A program made the position numbers and the translations under genes. From Rhizodiscina lignyota (taxonomy: Eukaryota; Ascomycota; Dothideomycetes; Aulographales; Rhizodiscinaceae), in contig ML978121.1 in assembly GCA_010015805.1 (NCBI GenBank), forward strand, positions 3,968,001 through 4,032,000: DNA of 64,000 nucleotides, in the 5' to 3' direction. How positions within the stretch are numbered: position 1 is the stretch's first letter; the number at the start of each line of letters is the position of its first letter. A model generated the notes under the pieces. It saw only the letters and a program-made list of their open reading frames with translations, was not told where the DNA came from and did not search any database. Positions 1 to 10,731 of the stretch are shown here, in pieces.

Positions 1-3000
1 TTCGGTGGTACAGATGGCACGAGATGGTTCAACGACGTATGGACTTATGACCCGCGAACGAACCAATGGAGCGAGCTGGACTGCATCGGGTATATCCCAG
101 CCCCACGAGAAGGCCACGCTGCCGCCCTGGTCGACGACACCATGTATATATTCGGTGGACGCGTTCAGGACGGATCTGACCTGGGTGATTTGGCCGCTTT
201 TCGGATATCATCACGACGCTGGTACATGTTCCAAAACATGGGCATGTCACCGTCTGCACGATCAGGACATAGCATGACGGCGTTTGGGAAACACATCGTT
301 GTGCTGGGTGGGGAACCTAGCTCGGCGCCTCATGATCCAAAGGAGTTGAGTCTATCTTATGTCTTGGATACATCTAAGATACGCTATCCTCCTAGCGAAG
401 GGCAGCCGCAGGGCTCGTCTGGCAGCGAAAGGGTCCCACCAGCCCGTAAATTCAGCAACAGCGACCGCTCGACCGCAATACCCATCAAACAAGGCGCACC
501 CGGACCGGGCGGCCCACTAGGGCCACTAGGACCACCATTCCCCAGAAATCAAGACGTCGCAATAGCACGCCCCGGCACAGCACCAGCAGGTTCTGGCCCG
601 CCACCAACCCAACAAGCCCCCCAACCACGTCCGAACGGCGTCATCCAAGAACCGCCCAAGCCAAAGAAGTCTCAATCTCAGAAACCTCTAAGAGGCCCCA
701 ATGGCATCACCTCCCCCTTCGGCCGCTCTAACTCTGTCGACTCCACCGAACCCACTGAAAACCCAGCAGCTGCCGCAGCCATCACGCGCGCAATGTCCCC
801 GCGCGGCCGCACCCCCAGTGAAGAACGCCACCCCTCCATTAAACGCACCAAATCACCTCCCCTCCGCCGTTCCCAAGACAACTCCCGCCCCAGCAGCGCC
901 ATGTCGCGCGCCGGCTCACGCGCCGCCCGCCAGCAAGGCTCAGTGTCCAGCATCGACCCCTTGGCACACGCACACGCTCGCGCAAGCGCCGGCTCCATCG
1001 ACGACACCCGGACCGCCTCTCGCACTGCTTCTCGAAGCACCGAGATCCTCGCTGTTGACAGCGGCATCGGCTCCTCGCCCGCTTTGTCACAGCAAAACGA
1101 CGAGTTGTTGAGAGAACTCGAGGCTGCCCGGGGGCGGAATGCGTGGTATGCAGGCGAGCTTGCGCTTGCGCGAAAGGCGGGGTATAACCCGTCTAGTTCG
1201 TCAGGGAATCAGATTCTTGATGAACGGGCAGCGGATATTTTTGGCGATGACGATCGGCCGCTTATCGAGGCGCTGTTGAGTATGCGCACTGAGCTGGGCA
1301 AGATGCAGGGCGCTATTGAAGCGCAGGCTGTTGAGGCGACGAATAAAGTTTCGGAGGCGGAGAAACAGAGGGATGCCGCGGTTAATGAGGCGATTTACGC
1401 AAAAGCGAAACTCGCGGCGCATGGTGGTGCAGGCGATGAAGCGTCGAACAGGGATTTGGTTGCCACACCCGATGCGGATCGCATTGCGGACGCGAATAAG
1501 CGCTTGGCCGCGAGTCTGAACGAGAAGAATGAGCTATCAACACGCCTGGCGAAGATTGAGCTGGAGATTGAGACGGAGAGAAGAGCGAGACATCTCGCAG
1601 AGGATACGGTCGAGGCAGCGGAGAAGCGCGTCGCAGAGCTCGATTCGTATCGCCAGCGCGCTGCAGGCGAGCTAGAGAGCCTAAGAGCAGAACTGCACGA
1701 GGCTGAAAGAGCCGCGAGGGAAGAGGCGGCGAATTGCGCAGAGGCCGTGTCGAAACATCGCTTGCTGGAGGTCGATCATTCCGAGCTGGCTGCGAAACAT
1801 GCTGTCCTGGACGAGGGCGCGAGAGATCACGCGACCGTCATGGAGAATCTGCGCGAGGCAGTTAACACGAGTTCGGATAAGGCGAGCTTGTTGGAGACGA
1901 AATTGGCGGGGGAGAGGACGCACAGGGAAGAGCTTGAACAGCAGCTTTCTGTGCTGAGGGTTGAGCATGATAATCGCTCGACCGAGCTGGAGAGTGTTAC
2001 TAGGAGACTAAGAGATGCGGAAGAGCTTGCGGAGAAGCACGCTGCTGAAGCGAGAACGCATCGCGAAGCTGTGCTCAGCGGACTGAACAAAGCCTCAAGT
2101 CGCGCTCTCGAGGATCCAACACCGAATGACCAGCGCGTGGAGGTCTTGCAAGAGCAAGTCATCACCGCAAACGCGCTTGTGCGCAAGAATCAAGACGCGG
2201 CAGACACAGCGTCGGAGAAGCTGCGCAGAGCGGAAGAGCGTATTGCTGGATTGGAAGCGTACCAGGAGCAATCAAGCAGGGAAGGCTTGACCATCAGAAA
2301 GCAGCTCCAGATCGCGATGCGCGATGCCCAGGCGATGCAGGCCGACAAGAACGAGCTTCAGCAGCAGCTTGAGCGCCTTAGACTTGAGAGTAATGCCTTG
2401 GAAGTGCAGCTCAAGACCCTGAAGAACCTCCTCGACGAGCGTGGCGTCAGCGCTGCGGATCGTCGCTCACGCGCACTGGATAGTCCTAGCTTCAGGAACT
2501 TCGGCACCCCGGATCAGAACCGTGTAAGGGAACTGGAGCAACAATTGGATGCTAGCGCCAAGGCGCACGACGACCTGCGCCAGACATTCGAGCAGCGCGA
2601 GGCGGAGAATAGCCGTGAGTACGAGGCGAAGCTGGCGAATCTCGAGAACGACCATCAGGCTGCGGTTAAATATGTCCGCGGTATTGAGAAGATGCTTGCC
2701 AAAATGAAGCAGGAGCTCCAGCGCACAAAGTCTGCGAAAGACGAACTGGAGAAGGAGCTCGTTGGCCATAGAGCGGATGCGCAAGCGAGAGGAGTAGATG
2801 ATGAAGCTAAGGCCAACTGGGAGGCGGAGAGGGAGGCGCTGAGGAGGGAGATGGAGGAAGTGCAGGAGAGTCTGAGGACTTCGATTGCCGAGCTGGAGAA
2901 TCAGATCGAACAGCTTAAGACGTCGCTTGACGCGTCAGAGATGGAGCGTGAAAAGCTACAAGAGCAAGCGAAGACCGAGAGCGAGCAGCACACTCAACAA

Positions 3001-3666
3001 CTCACCGTGTTGCAGGAGCGCGCGCACGCCGACCTGGACCATGTGAGGCGCGAGAACGCAGTCCTAGCTGAGAGAGCAAAGGATGCGGAGAATAAGGTAC
3101 AGATGTTCCTCGACCAGTTTGAGTCTAGCGTCGATAACTACAGAAGACAGTCGCGCATGCCTGGTGCTGAGACGCCAAAGGTCAATGGGCACAGGACGCA
3201 TGAGAGTATTGGTGGAGAGAGCATGTACAGCACGACTACGACTAGCGATGAGACTGAGACGGAAGAGGATGATGACGACGATAATCTCACGGCGGGGCAA
3301 CTAACTCCTTCTGCGTCGCACCAGTTTCAACATTCGAGTATGGCCGTCGGTGGTGAGATGAAGCCTCCCACCTCGCCGACGGACATGGGAGCGACCCAGC
3401 AAGGGATGGGCCACATGCAGCATGCGCGCGACCGGTCGAGCACCGCTCTGGACAGTCTCGCCAGCGAGCTCGAGTCGCTGCGCACGCACTGGGAGACGAC
3501 GAATAAAAATTACCGCCTGAGCGATAAGTTTGACTTTGAGCGCACGCCGACCGGGCAGGGCGAGGATCTGGGCGAGAGTCTGGCGAGCTGGAGGAGGAAG
3601 TTGGATTTGGACGAGGCGGAGGAGAGGAAGGATGCGTTGGGTGTGAATGGTGGGGAGAAGATGTGA
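1..3666 (+). CDS. Tea1/KelA-like kelch and coiled-coil cell-end marker (5' partial)
   Basis: The frame is open from base 1, so the start and most kelch repeats lie outside the window; 1221 residues are visible. Residues 1-120 hold the last kelch blades, with FGG motifs followed by paired W/Y positions and GHAAALVDD-type strands. A Pro/Ser-rich, positively charged linker follows (about 140-350), then a long heptad coiled coil (about 360-1060) and an acidic tract (ETETEEDDDDDN). The C-terminal segment includes HWETTNKNYRLSDKFDF. This order matches Tea1 of fission yeast and KelA/TeaA of filamentous fungi. Those proteins ride microtubule plus ends, mark the growing tip and recruit formins. Function is by family; the coiled coil and kelch remnants are seen directly. 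No intron interrupts the visible part. Confidence 0.85.
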   Translation, partial: FGGTDGTRWFNDVWTYDPRTNQWSELDCIGYIPAPREGHAAALVDDTMYIFGGRVQDGSDLGDLAAFRISSRRWYMFQNMGMSPSARSGHSMTAFGKHIVVLGGEPSSAPHDPKELSLSYVLDTSKIRYPPSEGQPQGSSGSERVPPARKFSNSDRSTAIPIKQGAPGPGGPLGPLGPPFPRNQDVAIARPGTAPAGSGPPPTQQAPQPRPNGVIQEPPKPKKSQSQKPLRGPNGITSPFGRSNSVDSTEPTENPAAAAAITRAMSPRGRTPSEERHPSIKRTKSPPLRRSQDNSRPSSAMSRAGSRAARQQGSVSSIDPLAHAHARASAGSIDDTRTASRTASRSTEILAVDSGIGSSPALSQQNDELLRELEAARGRNAWYAGELALARKAGYNPSSSSGNQILDERAADIFGDDDRPLIEALLSMRTELGKMQGAIEAQAVEATNKVSEAEKQRDAAVNEAIYAKAKLAAHGGAGDEASNRDLVATPDADRIADANKRLAASLNEKNELSTRLAKIELEIETERRARHLAEDTVEAAEKRVAELDSYRQRAAGELESLRAELHEAERAAREEAANCAEAVSKHRLLEVDHSELAAKHAVLDEGARDHATVMENLREAVNTSSDKASLLETKLAGERTHREELEQQLSVLRVEHDNRSTELESVTRRLRDAEELAEKHAAEARTHREAVLSGLNKASSRALEDPTPNDQRVEVLQEQVITANALVRKNQDAADTASEKLRRAEERIAGLEAYQEQSSREGLTIRKQLQIAMRDAQAMQADKNELQQQLERLRLESNALEVQLKTLKNLLDERGVSAADRRSRALDSPSFRNFGTPDQNRVRELEQQLDASAKAHDDLRQTFEQREAENSREYEAKLANLENDHQAAVKYVRGIEKMLAKMKQELQRTKSAKDELEKELVGHRADAQARGVDDEAKANWEAEREALRREMEEVQESLRTSIAELENQIEQLKTSLDASEMEREKLQEQAKTESEQHTQQLTVLQERAHADLDHVRRENAVLAERAKDAENKVQMFLDQFESSVDNYRRQSRMPGAETPKVNGHRTHESIGGESMYSTTTTSDETETEEDDDDDNLTAGQLTPSASHQFQHSSMAVGGEMKPPTSPTDMGATQQGMGHMQHARDRSSTALDSLASELESLRTHWETTNKNYRLSDKFDFERTPTGQGEDLGESLASWRRKLDLDEAEERKDALGVNGGEKM

Positions 3667-5282
3667 GTTGTTAAGACGGTTTCTTTGACTTTGAATACGG
3701 AGTGTGGAGTGAAGGGCATGGTATGCTTTTATGAATAAGACATTGGGATTCTCGAGAAATTAGGAGTACGCGGTACTGGGATGTCCTATTGCGCTGGATG
3801 GTCTTGCTTTGATCAATGTTGGCGGCTCGGTCGTTCGTTTCTTCAGAGTTTTATTTCTGCTTCTTCTGCTTGGACACGAGAGAGCCGCGAATGGCATCCA
3901 TGTACTACTAGTGTCTTTTGGTGTTCTACTACCTCCTCCCACATCGCGCTGGTGGGCTGGACATTTTTCACGATTGCTTGCTGGCTTTGGCTTTTTTCCT
4001 TTCTTTCTTGAACACGTTCGACTATTCGACTCATGGACTGGGAACAACGAAGTAATACCCCTCCCTGCTGTTTCTTGTTCATAGCATCCTCGGTGCGGAC
4101 ACTTTGACCTTCTTCCGTTTTCAATCATAGGGATAGGGCAGAGGCTTGGGCTTTTTGGCTAAGGTAGCAATGACAAGAAAGTTCTGCTCAGTTGGATGGT
4201 GTGTATACTTCCAGTTGCGGTCCACGTGGTGAAAATAATAGTTTCGATTGAGGTATTTAGGGGAGCGGACTACGCGTACTCGAATGTACAGTAGCTGTAG
4301 CCCGCGGAGCAAGAAAGCAAAATGTTGTCCTTGCTGTTTTCAAGCTATATCGTTTGACATTGGCATGGAACATTATTTGACACTCTTAAGATGTGCGAAC
4401 ATTTACGACTGCGACAAATTTCTTCCAGATGCGGAAATGTTTATCATTATCTGCTAGAGTCTTGGGAGCGAATTGATGTATACATAGTCCTGACTGATTG
4501 TGGTTTCCATCGTTCCTGGGAGACGTCTCAGAACATGCAGGTGTACTGGTTGGGATTAATAGGTGTAATTAAAGCAGAACGCTCGCGATAGCAAATACGT
4601 TCCGCGAACAGCGGTAGTGATTAAAGGTGAATTTGGAATCCGTGCACACTGCACAGACTCTACGTGTCAAAATCGATGGTCGTGATTGGAATTGGAAACC
4701 CGATGCATAATCAACAGTCAAGTTTACCCATATTCAAAACCGCGAACTCATAGTGGAAAGAAGATGAAGAAGGTACAATTCACTTGCCAAAAGAAAGAGA
4801 CCACAGGCGAAACTTACCCAGTCAGCTGGAATAACAGGTAAACATGTTTAAGTCAGGCAAGATACAAAAAGCAATCGACTAAATCACGGGGGAACATTCA
4901 AACCGCACAGGCTCTAAGCTACTAATTTTAACATGATAAAAGACTGAAGAAGTTTACGAGCCCAAAGCCATCTACATATTCAATTAGCGCAGAAGGATTA
5001 ATGCACCGAAGTGCATGGGATCAATGCCATCCATCCAATCAGCACTCAAGGATCAAAACACCAAAGTGCATGGGCTGAGGATCATCAATTCAATCGATAC
5101 AACCGCGTCAGAACACCAAAGTGGCCCGGCTCAAAATCACTAATTAAATCAAAATCAAAAGTCCGAAGCTATAAATGCACGTGTTGAGCCATCCATTTGT
5201 CATTTGATTAAGACAGAAGCCTCCTCTTCAGTAGGGAGACTATGTAGTGTACACAATTTCGTTAATCATCAAGTACCCGGCC
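3667..5282. other. Intergenic region with a diverged 55-bp tandem repeat
   Basis: This 1.6 kb lies between the 3' ends of two convergent genes. Open frames here are short and look non-coding. At 5004-5168 three related units start with CACC(G/A)AAGTG at 5004, 5059 and 5114. The rest of the tract is AT-richer than the flanking genes, and I see nothing else in it. Confidence 0.5.
5004..5168. repeat. Three diverged 55-bp tandem units
   Basis: The 10-mer CACC(G/A)AAGTG occurs at 5004, 5059 and 5114, exactly 55 bp apart. The first two copies extend the match with CATGGG. The remainder of each unit is only loosely similar (ATCA/ATCAAT-rich), as expected for an old tandem array. Confidence 0.5.
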
Positions 5283-6512
5283 TCAGGCCCAAACCTGACG
5301 GTAATTCAGCAAGTCACGCTGTCCGAAGAGCTCACCGACTACCGTGAAGATCATATCCAGAGTGGCCTTGGTGTTGCCATCCGGGTATTCTTCTGCGTCA
5401 TCATCGCTACCCTCCTCGTCGTCATCTTCACTCATCTCCTCGTCCTCCTCATCCTCATCGTCGTCCTTGTTCTCCAACACTTCGCAAGCGCGCTTCATCA
5501 GCGTCCTAACATCGCTGACCTCGGGAGACGAAAGCATCGTCACTTCCGGAAGTGAAGCTAAGAGAGTCCAGATCCACACACTAAGCAGCTTCGGGACATT
5601 TTGCTTGAATTGGAGCCTCGCCTTGCACAAGGCGAGCAGACGGAAACGCTCTGGGAGGGGCATGGTAGAGAGTGGAGCGCGGTGAGGGTTACTGTTGGAG
5701 ATTATTTGCTCCCATTTGCGCTTGGTGCTGGAGTTGAATCTCGTGAGATGGTTTTTCGTTGCATCCTTTTCGGCCTGGCTTGGCTGCTGAAGGAGTCTCT
5801 TGCGGATGTAAAGAAAGCTTTGCTTCAGGTGCTCATGATACGCGTCTTGCAGCCGGTTGGAAGGGGGTGGTAGAGTAGGCCCAAGAACTGGAGCCGCCAT
5901 GTAGACGCCGTGGGAATAGAAGCCACCAGAAGGCTTCGTCTTGCCATACGGAGTGAAGTTTGCAGCAGAGGAGTAGTCTTCAGTGGCCTCAGCCTTCATG
6001 ACAAACGGCAGAGCATCAGCCTCTTCTCTGAAGACGGAGTTAGCTGGTGAAGAATTGGAGTGTCAGGGTTGGAGGTGCGGAGAGCACGAAGATATGTAAA
6101 GTAGGAAGGCATCTTACCTCACAGACTTGAGAAATAGCATCGCCTCTTTAGTAGACTCAGGGCCATCATCTTGCTCGCCGCCCTCGCCATCGTCGTCGTC
6201 CAGACCTGGCCACGCGAATCTTTGGCCAAAATGTTCGTCTCTTAAGGTCGCTGCAGGGAACACATTGACTTGTCTGATACTCCGCGAAGCGCGTTGGGGT
6301 CCTTGGGATCCGGACATCTCAGAGTCGGTAGGGTCTTCCTGCTCTTCTGAAGTATTATTGCCGTTTTCTTGATTGGTCTGGGCAAAGTTGTAGGAGCTTA
6401 CATGGTAGCGACTTTTCTTTCTCACTGGAGACCTCCCGCTGTCGGTAGTGTTGCCGTCTTCTTCAACTTCACCTTCTTCAAGTGCATCAATAGGCCGCTT
6501 CTCGTCAGCCAT
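5283..6512 (-). CDS. Gemin2/SIP1-like SMN-complex protein
   Basis: Two exons, complement(6512..6118) and complement(6027..5283), are joined over a 90-nt intron (donor GTAAGA, acceptor TCAG) to give 379 residues. The junction rebuilds the family signature: an EAMLFLKSVR-type helix running into EEADALPFV, which neither exon shows complete. The N-terminus is acidic and Ser-rich. The C-terminal half has the helical SIP1 bundle and a long acidic insert (DDDEDEEDEE). Gemin2 (Brr1 in yeast) holds the Sm ring during spliceosomal snRNP assembly. I chose MADEKRPID at 6512; the frame extends upstream, but that stretch looks like leader. The gene is divergent from the F-box gene, 296 bp away. Confidence 0.8.
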
Positions 6513-6808
6513 GCATGCAACGGAGTGTGTGGTAGAAAGAGCTGAAGAGGTTGTTATAAAAGTTAGGCCTACTGATGTGGACGCTGCGCGCGACGCGCTA
6601 GGCTCTAGCGGGGTAGCTAGCGCCACAACGCGGCGCCACACCATCACTCGCCACTACACGCTCCACTCTTTGCGACTCCACCCGGACCTCTTCTCCACTG
6701 CATCTACATCCTCAAATTTGATGGCCGAAGTGAAAGAAGTACAAGAAACTCTCACAGCGATTGTCTCATCATTGTTTCGCTCACGACGCGCCCCCGAAGA
6801 ACCGAACC
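6513..6808. promoter_or_regulatory. Shared divergent promoter region (Gemin2-like / F-box)
   Basis: These 296 bp separate two divergently oriented start codons and must carry both 5' leaders. No specific factor site is assigned. Confidence 0.45.
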
Positions 6809-8247
6809 ATGGCATTGCAAACACTCCGAAAATGGGCCTCCCAGTCGTCATTATCGCTTCTGGGAAACCTCGGAAACGCTGTCGAAGTGGAAGAGCCTGA
6901 ACTGAAAGAGCCAGTTCATCTACCAGCAGAGATTATTCTCGAAATCCTGTCGTACCTCCCACTCACTCGACCCTCCACCCAAAGCACGCTCTTCAACGTT
7001 TGCCTCGTGAGCAATGACTGGTATCAAGTCGCAATCGCTCGCCTCTATTACCAACCCTACATCTCCGGAAAGAATTTCGATCTATTTGTACGGACAATTT
7101 GTCCCTCGATAAACGCTCATATCCGCAAGTCAGACCTTGCCGGGCTGGTCCACGTGCTGGATCTAAGCCGACTCGTCCACCATTCCACCAAATCCACAAC
7201 TGCTCGATTGCTCGGCCGGACGAAACCAAAGTTGATGTGGTTTCGAGCGCCTGCTAGCTCGTTTGGCTTGAATTGCTTTGCGGCACTTAGCAAGTGTAAG
7301 GAGCTACGAGCCCTGGATCTCTCGCTCGTCAACGATGCGATCTCAATGCATTCGCTAGCTCATTCTTTGAAGAATCTTGGTGAATTAAAGCGACTCTATC
7401 TCCCACGATCAACTCCACGGGTCGAAGGGTTCGAAGCCTCAAGTTTTATCTTTCCTCCTCACCTTAATGAGCTTGTTCTGCAAGGTGGTATCTCGGATAC
7501 CTTTGTAAAGGACCTGGCACAGCCATTGTTGCGATTAGGTGTCAACGACATATCACTTACTTTCAAGCACTGCCCTTATGTCACTTCCACTGGAATCAGC
7601 GATCTTCTCTCGCCGACACAACATGTACTGCACACTCTGAATGTCTCCCACGTACCCTCTCTAGATCGTCGACGTTTCCGCTCCCTTCTGAACTATGTCC
7701 TCCAGCTGTGTCCGCTCAAGGAGCTGAGCATATCCACGGATTACGTGACATGGGAGCTTGTGTGGCATAATGACCTGTTTCGTAAACTACTGGATCCGAT
7801 GCTCTTGGACGACCCTTATGACAATAGTACGACGCGCGATCTCCATCGTCTTGCCATCGACAAATGGAAAACAAGCGATTTCAAGAGGATAATTGAGAAG
7901 GGCAAGGGTCATCCTCTCCAAGTTCTTGAGCTTACGAGCTCGGGAAATCCAATACTGGACTCTGATGAAATGTTACGACCCGCAGGTAAGAACGATGCTG
8001 TACCACTACTTGACGCAGACAGAGTACTAAATGCCTCACAGAGATTGTTTTTGCGATAGATTGCGGTTACCTTGAGAATCTGCGACACATCGCAGTGTCC
8101 AATAACTGTGGTTGGGATAGAGACGCCTTCAAGTGGGAGATGAAGAAACTTGGGGAGCTCGTCTATGAACTTGCAGGGGAAGAGACGATAATCACCACGA
8201 ATGGTACCAATGAAGTCGATGTCGGCATATACACCTTTGATGACTAG
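6809..8247 (+). CDS. F-box protein
   Basis: Exons 6809..7985 and 8042..8247 are joined over a 56-nt intron that contains a TACTAAAT branch site just before the acceptor; the product is 460 residues. Residues about 34-80 form an F-box (HLPAEIILEILSYLPL then a CLVSNDWYQVAIARLYY helix). The rest reads as weak leucine-rich-repeat-like beta/alpha units (LRALDLSLV, LKRLYLPRS, LNELVLQGG). F-box proteins present substrates to SCF ubiquitin ligases; no substrate can be inferred. The start at 6809 sits in a good context (ACCATGG); an ATG 48 nt upstream is less likely. Without the intron the frame would stop at 8059 and lose a well-formed C-terminus. Confidence 0.8.
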
Positions 8248-8604
8248 AGTACGAGATTCAGATCATGTACGGAGTAGCCAAGGATCCCGAACAACTCTGT
8301 GCTCCTGCTTCTTCGTCCTTCTACGAGCCTCGGCCTCCAGCAGCAATAGCTGGCTCTCCTTCCCTATTTTGTGTCTTTCATAAACCTCACATGCAAAGGT
8401 CTTCCTCCAAACGACCTGATTACTCCTACGCAAAGCTCCATTAGTCATCTGCCGTCTCCCGAACAAAAGGGCGCGTCTGCTCTCGGAGTTCTTTCCACAC
8501 GACGTCCTATTAAATGTCCGGCTCACACCACAACGCCAAGCTCTCTATTCATACAGCGCTTGTACCCAACCCCAGCGGACCTTACCCAACTACAGCTAAG
8601 AAAA

Positions 8605-9183
8605 ATGCCACTCTACGACATCGAGCACGTGACCCCACTCACAGCCCCCGAAAAGCAGGCCCTCGCAACCGCAATAACGGACCTGCATGCTAAGCGTTTC
8701 ACTACGCCGAAATGGTTCGTCAATGTGCGCTTCAACGATGCAAGCAATGTCGTCGTCTTCCGTGGCGGCGTCGAGAGGAGGTATAATAGACTTGTAATCC
8801 GCACGAGGCAGGGTGCTAGGAGTATAGAGAGCTACAATGAGCACTGTAGGGATATTGTGAACGCGTGGCGGAGGATTATGGAGGGCAATGGAAAGGGGGA
8901 GGCAGGCGTAGGGGACGAGAGAGGATTGAGGACGGTTTGGGTTACGCCGGTATTATTGACGGCGGTGGATGTGGGGGTTGCGAGGCCTGGGGTGAGTTGA
9001 ACGTTGCGCGTTTTCAGTTTGTGGTGAACGAAGGGAATCACTGATGAGGAACAGGTTGGTGAGGAGAAGAGTTGGGTGAAGCAGCATTGGAATGAGTTTG
9101 AGAGGATGGCGCAGGAAGGCGACGAGGATATGAAGATGTTGGTGGAGGAGTTGAAGGGGAGGGAGGAGTTTGTCATCGATTAA
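8605..9183 (+). CDS. Tautomerase-superfamily protein (cis-CaaD-like)
   Basis: Exons 8605..8991 and 9055..9183 are joined over a 63-nt intron (GTGAGT...ACAG) to give 171 residues. The mature N-terminus would begin with Pro-2 (MPLYDIEHV), the catalytic base of the 4-oxalocrotonate tautomerase fold. The body has a beta-alpha-beta pattern, and a C-terminal helical tail is brought in by exon 2 (GEEKSWVKQHWNEFE). Fungal members are usually annotated as cis-3-chloroacrylic-acid-dehalogenase-like tautomerases. The true substrate is generally unknown and dehalogenation should not be assumed. The frame is open further upstream, but only this ATG places Pro at position 2. Confidence 0.75.
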
Positions 9184-9730
9184 GAATGGCTGTTGGAGAG
9201 TGATAACTGACGTGGTTAATTCTAATATGGTTGTATTGTTTGGAGAAGCTCGAACCTGACTGGAAGTGATATCACGGGAAGCGATCAAGTAGGCAAAATG
9301 GAAACCAACATACGATATGCAAGGAACTGAAATGCAGAAGAGTTTCTGCAATATTTAATTTCCAATAAAATTTGGAATATGGCTCTTCTATGACACTCGC
9401 CAGCATTGTTCTTTCCCTACTATGCCACTTCAGCCCTCATTGCCATGGACTTCGTACTCGACGGAATGCTTCCAATGCCTAGAAGATCCTCAATCGCAAT
9501 ATGATGAGCCGCATCATTGGACAATGGTCGTAGCCATGGCCTCTAGATATTACCTCAGACGCGACCTCCTCCTTCATGTTTGTGTGCAGACAAATGCCTG
9601 CGGAGTATTTCGTGTCTGATTTTAATCGCAGATCTCGAAGACGGCCAGGAGACAGCACCACGAGCGGATGACGACCATGATGAACATCCAATTCCTTAAG
9701 CGCAGTCCCCAGTTCAGCGTTTGTGACGCC
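9184..9730. other. Intergenic, convergent 3' ends
   Basis: About 550 bp between convergent gene ends. It includes AT-rich, AATAAA-like sequence near 9363 that could serve 3' processing of the tautomerase gene. No gene seen. Confidence 0.4.
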
Positions 9731-10540
9731 TCATGATCCCAATTCCCGCAATGTCTTAGCAGCCAGCTTTTTCTGCTGGTCCAGAGTAAGTCTTTCTTGA
9801 TCTGTCTGCTGGAGTGCTTTGCCCACAGCCAGTGTCATCTTGACATCTCCGCCATCAACCCATAGTTTCCCGTTCCTCCCAACAGCCACCTCGAACCCAA
9901 TCTTTTCAGCCAGAGCCTCCAAAATCGTGACCGCCCCTCCTCCTTGTTCTGCGGGAAGCGGAACTTTACTCTCCGACAGTAATAGCCGCCTGCAGAAGCC
10001 CAGACTGACATCGAAGAGCATTCCGCCCTTCAATGGGCCTAATCCATCTGCCTTGCCGGACGATGCGGAGACGCACGAGAGTTCAGGATCCATGTCTCTG
10101 CTGGCGCTGCTTATGCGTGCATACACCAATGCGCCAGGAGCAAGTTGTGGACGCGTCTTTCGTGTCGCTGACTCGAATGCTAGTTGAGGGAGGTTCGCTT
10201 GGGCAGCATGAGGCGTGATGGTGCAGTGGTAGAAGTCTGAGGACGAACGAAGGACGGTTGCGATTACAAGGTCGTTCACGTGTGGAATATACTGCGGACT
10301 GGTCAATTGAACGATCAACGTTCAAATACTGGGATAATGTCTGACTCTGCCTCTGTTTGTTTCAATCCACAGCGCATTCTTGCGTGCATCGACAGTCAAT
10401 GTGCCAGAAACGGTGGCCCGCACGGAGGACGGAGGAGCATGGCGAAGACCTGGGCCAAGTACAAGCGGTTTATGGTTTCCTTTCGGTAATAGACTGCTCG
10501 GTACCTCATCACCGGGCAGGAGTAGTAGTGTGGACGTCAT
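9731..10540 (-). CDS. RRP40: Exosome complex cap subunit Rrp40 (EXOSC3)
   Basis: Exons complement(10540..10346) and complement(10291..9731) give 251 residues, close to the roughly 240 usual for the family. Splicing a 54-nt intron (donor GTCAGA, acceptor CGCAG) makes RGR-YIPHVNDLVI, the start of the S1 domain. The N-terminal domain has VLGPGL. The S1/KH region shows GALVYARI, the DMDPELSCV strand, and a GMLFDVSLGFCRRLL KH-type helix, then GRNGKLWVDGG. Rrp40 is one of three RNA-binding cap proteins over the six-subunit exosome ring, which degrades and processes RNA in nucleus and cytoplasm. Its start is 191 bp from the divergent AspRS gene. Confidence 0.88.
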
Positions 10541-10731
10541 TCTCAGCTGCGGTGAACCGTTTTTGGCATATCGTGTTGTTGGTGTGAGAAGTTGATGACT
10601 CGGTGGAGAGATGATTCAGTGCTGCTTGAGAGCCCCACCTTGAATTTAAAGAGCTCACGCACACACCAAAAACACATATAACCACCCTTCGAGCCCCTTG
10701 AACCCCTTTCCCTTTGACTGCCCATCACAGT
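10541..10731. promoter_or_regulatory. Bidirectional promoter (RRP40 / AspRS)
   Basis: Only 191 bp separate the two divergent start codons, so both core promoters share this segment. Two essential RNA/translation genes fired from one region may be co-expressed; that is inference. Confidence 0.5.

Noticed and set aside
3760-4128. Minus-strand 122-codon frame after the Tea1-like gene
   Set aside because: Lys/Ser/Pro-rich with no domain or plausible splice partners; it lies in the 3' flank.
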